From assembly GCA_965178525.1 (NCBI GenBank), contig CBCXVS010000359.1:1-6511 (forward strand): a stretch of DNA of 6,511 nucleotides, written 5' to 3'. Of the stretch, positions 4,579-6,511 are shown one piece after another (the stretch's first letter is position 1; the number at the start of each line of letters is the position of its first letter). The position numbers and the translations under genes were made by a program. Source of the DNA: CBCXVS01 sp965178525. Lineage in GTDB: Bacteria > Tectomicrobia > Entotheonellia > Entotheonellales > Entotheonellaceae. The notes below the pieces were generated by a model. The model worked only from the letters and a program-made list of their open reading frames with translations, did not search any database and was not told the origin of the DNA.

Positions 4579-6438
4579 GTGAATCGCATCAGAGATAGTC
4601 TCGATATCGCTCCCCATCTTGACACCATCATCCAATGGGGACTCATCCTGCTGCTGGTGTGGACGCCATTTGCCTTCAGCGCGGTGCACGCTTGGGCCTC
4701 AGCGCTGATGGCCATCCACATCTTCGTGTTGCTGGCCGCCTGGATGCTAAGGTTGATGTGCAGACGATGGCTGTCGCCTGGCGCACCTCATGCCACCGTA
4801 AGGTTGACCCCCTTGGCATTGCCCCTAGGGCTTTTCGCGCTGCTGCTCATCTTGCAACTGATACCGCTGTCGTCCTCGCTCCTGACGACGCTCTCCGCCT
4901 CGACTGCTGAGCTCTATCGCCTGTTTCTGCCCGACTGGCCCCATACCCATGCCACCCTATCGCTGCATCCGTACGCCACGCGCCTGGCGCTGACCCAATG
5001 GCTGGCTTATGCCGGACTGTATATCCTCGTGGTCAATACCCTGCGCACACGCGCCAGCCTCCGGCTCGTATACCGGACCATCATGGGGGTTGCCATTGGC
5101 GTTGCCCTACTCGGTCTCGCTCAAGAGCTGTCCGGCACATCCGCGATCTACTGGGTACGCGATACGAGTTATGTGCACTTTTTCGGTCCGTTCATCAATA
5201 GCAATCATGCCGCAACCTATCTCGGCATGGCGATATTGCTTGGCTTCGGACTCCTCTGCACCTCCCTGCCGCATCGCGCCCATCAGGCCTCGCAACCCTG
5301 GGGCCGTCGCCAGCTCTGCCGGCTCGAACGCATGACGGGCCACTGCATGTTCTTGATATATGCCCTCACGCTGATGGCCGGAGCGCTCTGTCTCTCCCTT
5401 TCCCGCGCTGGCATCCTCAGTCTCTTGGGCGGCATCCTGCTCTTCGGGCTGCTACACAGGCGCCGCCACGCCGCCGCGCCCTGGTTGGCGGGCACCAGTG
5501 CCCTGGCGGGAATGGCCATGATGATGCTCTGGCTCGGAGGCGCACCGATGCTGCAGCGTTTTGCCGCGATGACGGCCGGCACGCAGGCATTGACCTGGGC
5601 CGGACGTCTACCGATTTTTCGGGGCACATGGGACATGGCCTGGGATTTTCCCCTCTTTGGCGTCGGTTATGCGGCTTTTCCCGTGATCTTCCCCCACTAT
5701 CAACCTGCGGCGATACAAAGCCGTGTCTTGCAAGCGCACAACGATGTCCTGCAGCTCCTAGCCGAAACGGGATGGGTCGGGTGTCTCACGCTTGGGTGGG
5801 GGTTCTTGTGGGTCATCACCGATATCGTGAAGCGTTGGCACCCACGGCGCGATCCGTTCGTGCAAAACATGGCGTCAGCCGGCTTGGCCGCCCTGTTGGC
5901 CATGACGTTGCACGCGCTCGTTGACTTTCCCTTTCACGTGCCGGCCAATGCCTTGCTCTTCACCGTTGTGCTCGGACTCACATACGCGTGTGTCCGTCTG
6001 CCACGTGCTGAACCCACGGAGCAGCAAGAGGCCAGCAGAGATCGCCGGCGCTGGCACGGTTCTGGTGTCGTCCCCCTATCCTGGGTGATTGCCGGGGTGG
6101 CCTTGTGGCTGTCCTATGAGGGGCTGCAAGTGGCTGTGGCCGATCTGCTCTACCCACAGCAGCCGGTGCTGCGGCCTAGCCACTGGGTCTATCACCATGA
6201 GGCTGAGAAGCGCTACCAGCGGCTACAACAGGCATTGCGCTGGACGCCGCAGAATGACCGGTACTGGGGGTTTTGGCGCACTTGGAGGCCCGCGCCGCAC
6301 GGCAGATCTTGGAGGCAAGCGGCGTCTCGGAACATGCGTTGCCTCTCGCTGTCGATCGGCTGCAACAAGCCGCGACTTTCTATCAACGCGCGCTGCGCCA
6401 GCGTCCCATCGCGCCCTATAGGCAGATCAGCCGGTTAG
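4579..6438 (+). CDS. O-antigen ligase/polymerase family membrane protein (Wzy/WaaL-like), C-terminus frame-disrupted
   Basis: 619 residues as read from GTG 4579. Inner-membrane protein with about 12-13 hydrophobic segments; family members polymerise or transfer lipid-linked glycan at the periplasmic face. Seen (numbering from GTG): FGPFINSNHAATYL (202-215); LSLSRAGILSLL (272-283) in a membrane segment; a large periplasmic loop with GRLPIFRGTWDMAW (342-355), FGVGYAAFPVIFPHYQ (360-375) and AHNDVLQLLAETGWVG (386-401), whose His387 matches the conserved HND of O-antigen ligases; then LVDFPFHVPANALLF (447-461). After the last membrane segment (about 498-515) a soluble TPR-like tail begins (QRLQQALRWTPQNDRYWG, 547-564). 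Past residue 564 the translation turns Arg/Ser/Pro-rich and unfamily-like, while another frame carries sensible helical sequence; see the entry at 6273-6497. The membrane core is intact, so activity may survive. Polymerase and ligase roles cannot be told apart from sequence. It follows the kinase gene on the same strand, in keeping with one EPS assembly operon. Confidence 0.88.
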   Translation: MNRIRDSLDIAPHLDTIIQWGLILLLVWTPFAFSAVHAWASALMAIHIFVLLAAWMLRLMCRRWLSPGAPHATVRLTPLALPLGLFALLLILQLIPLSSSLLTTLSASTAELYRLFLPDWPHTHATLSLHPYATRLALTQWLAYAGLYILVVNTLRTRASLRLVYRTIMGVAIGVALLGLAQELSGTSAIYWVRDTSYVHFFGPFINSNHAATYLGMAILLGFGLLCTSLPHRAHQASQPWGRRQLCRLERMTGHCMFLIYALTLMAGALCLSLSRAGILSLLGGILLFGLLHRRRHAAAPWLAGTSALAGMAMMMLWLGGAPMLQRFAAMTAGTQALTWAGRLPIFRGTWDMAWDFPLFGVGYAAFPVIFPHYQPAAIQSRVLQAHNDVLQLLAETGWVGCLTLGWGFLWVITDIVKRWHPRRDPFVQNMASAGLAALLAMTLHALVDFPFHVPANALLFTVVLGLTYACVRLPRAEPTEQQEASRDRRRWHGSGVVPLSWVIAGVALWLSYEGLQVAVADLLYPQQPVLRPSHWVYHHEAEKRYQRLQQALRWTPQNDRYWGFWRTWRPAPHGRSWRQAASRNMRCLSLSIGCNKPRLSINARCASVPSRPIGRSAG

Positions 6439-6497
6439 CCCGAAGTTCCTCCCGTGATTCGGCGACAACTTGTTGGAATAAAAACTCAAAAGCCTGA
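6273..6497 (+). pseudogene. out-of-frame continuation of the ligase TPR-like tail
   Basis: From 6273 a second + frame reads LAHLEARAARQILEASGV and further on LQQAATFYQRALRQRPIAPY, which is amphipathic, Ala/Leu/Arg-rich and TPR-like, as expected after the ligase membrane core. The main frame here is instead RTWRPAPHGRSWRQ and similar. One added base in the GGGGG-TTTT run (6266-6274) would join the frames and give a 639-residue protein ending at TGA 6495-6497. No ribosome binding site precedes 6273, so it is not an independent gene. The last roughly 20 codons (after LAR) look less protein-like, so the tail may be further disturbed; the original frame is open again from 6439 to a TGA at 6505-6507. 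Confidence 0.65.
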
Positions 6498-6511
6498 AAC
6501 GAATTGACCTT

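Noticed and set aside
4322..4582. 86-codon + frame spanning the kinase end and the intergenic gap
   Set aside because: Pro/Arg/Cys-rich, no ribosome binding site suited to it, overlaps the kinase coding end and the hairpins; no family resemblance.
6265..6276. Programmed -1 ribosomal frameshift at GGGGGTTTTGG
   Set aside because: The zero-frame codons are TGG GGG TTT TGG, which do not form the X XXY YYZ pattern; the tRNA on TTT would have to re-pair on GTT. An indel in the homopolymer is the simpler explanation.

Overview
The window carries a + strand polysaccharide (EPS/capsule) assembly and export locus from a Gram-negative, fairly GC-rich bacterium. Signs of two membranes are an outer-membrane polysaccharide export (OPX) protein with an AMIN domain, a Wzc-like co-polymerase/tyrosine kinase, and a Wzy/WaaL-type membrane protein. 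The SUMF1-type neighbour, the sigma-54 signal and the protein styles would suit a Nitrospira-like or deltaproteobacterial-like organism. That is an impression from protein style, not a proven assignment.

Layout: (1) 1-348 is the 3' end of a SUMF1/formylglycine-generating-enzyme-fold protein, cut by the window edge. (2) 349-768 is a 420-bp, comparatively AT-rich gap with a near-consensus sigma-54 promoter (657-672, predicted start of transcription about 683), a short perfect inverted repeat far upstream (435-449), and a possible 15-codon leader ORF overlapping the next gene. (3) 769-2025 encodes an OPX protein with an N-terminal AMIN domain, a Poly_export domain and two SLBB domains. (4) 2035-4368, nine bases later and probably translationally coupled, encodes a Wzz/GNVR co-polymerase fused to a BY-kinase with a C-terminal tyrosine cluster. 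(5) 4369-4578 is a 210-bp gap with a perfect 8-bp tandem duplication and two inverted repeats. (6) 4579-6438 encodes an O-antigen-ligase/polymerase-like membrane protein. Its C-terminal TPR-like part is thrown out of frame near 6268-6274 and continues in another frame to 6497.

Working together: the Wzy/WaaL-like protein would polymerise or transfer lipid-linked glycan at the periplasmic face. The co-polymerase/kinase would control chain length through cycles of tyrosine phosphorylation, and the OPX protein would carry the chain across the periplasm toward the outer membrane. Expression of at least the first two genes probably depends on RpoN and an unseen enhancer-binding activator. Glycosyltransferases, a flippase and the activator are not in the window.

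Most worth a second look: the AMIN-OPX fusion lacking both a lipobox and a Wza-type C-terminal helix, the sigma-54 promoter, and the frame break in the ligase gene. I see no CRISPR array, tRNA, rRNA, insertion sequence or phage gene.
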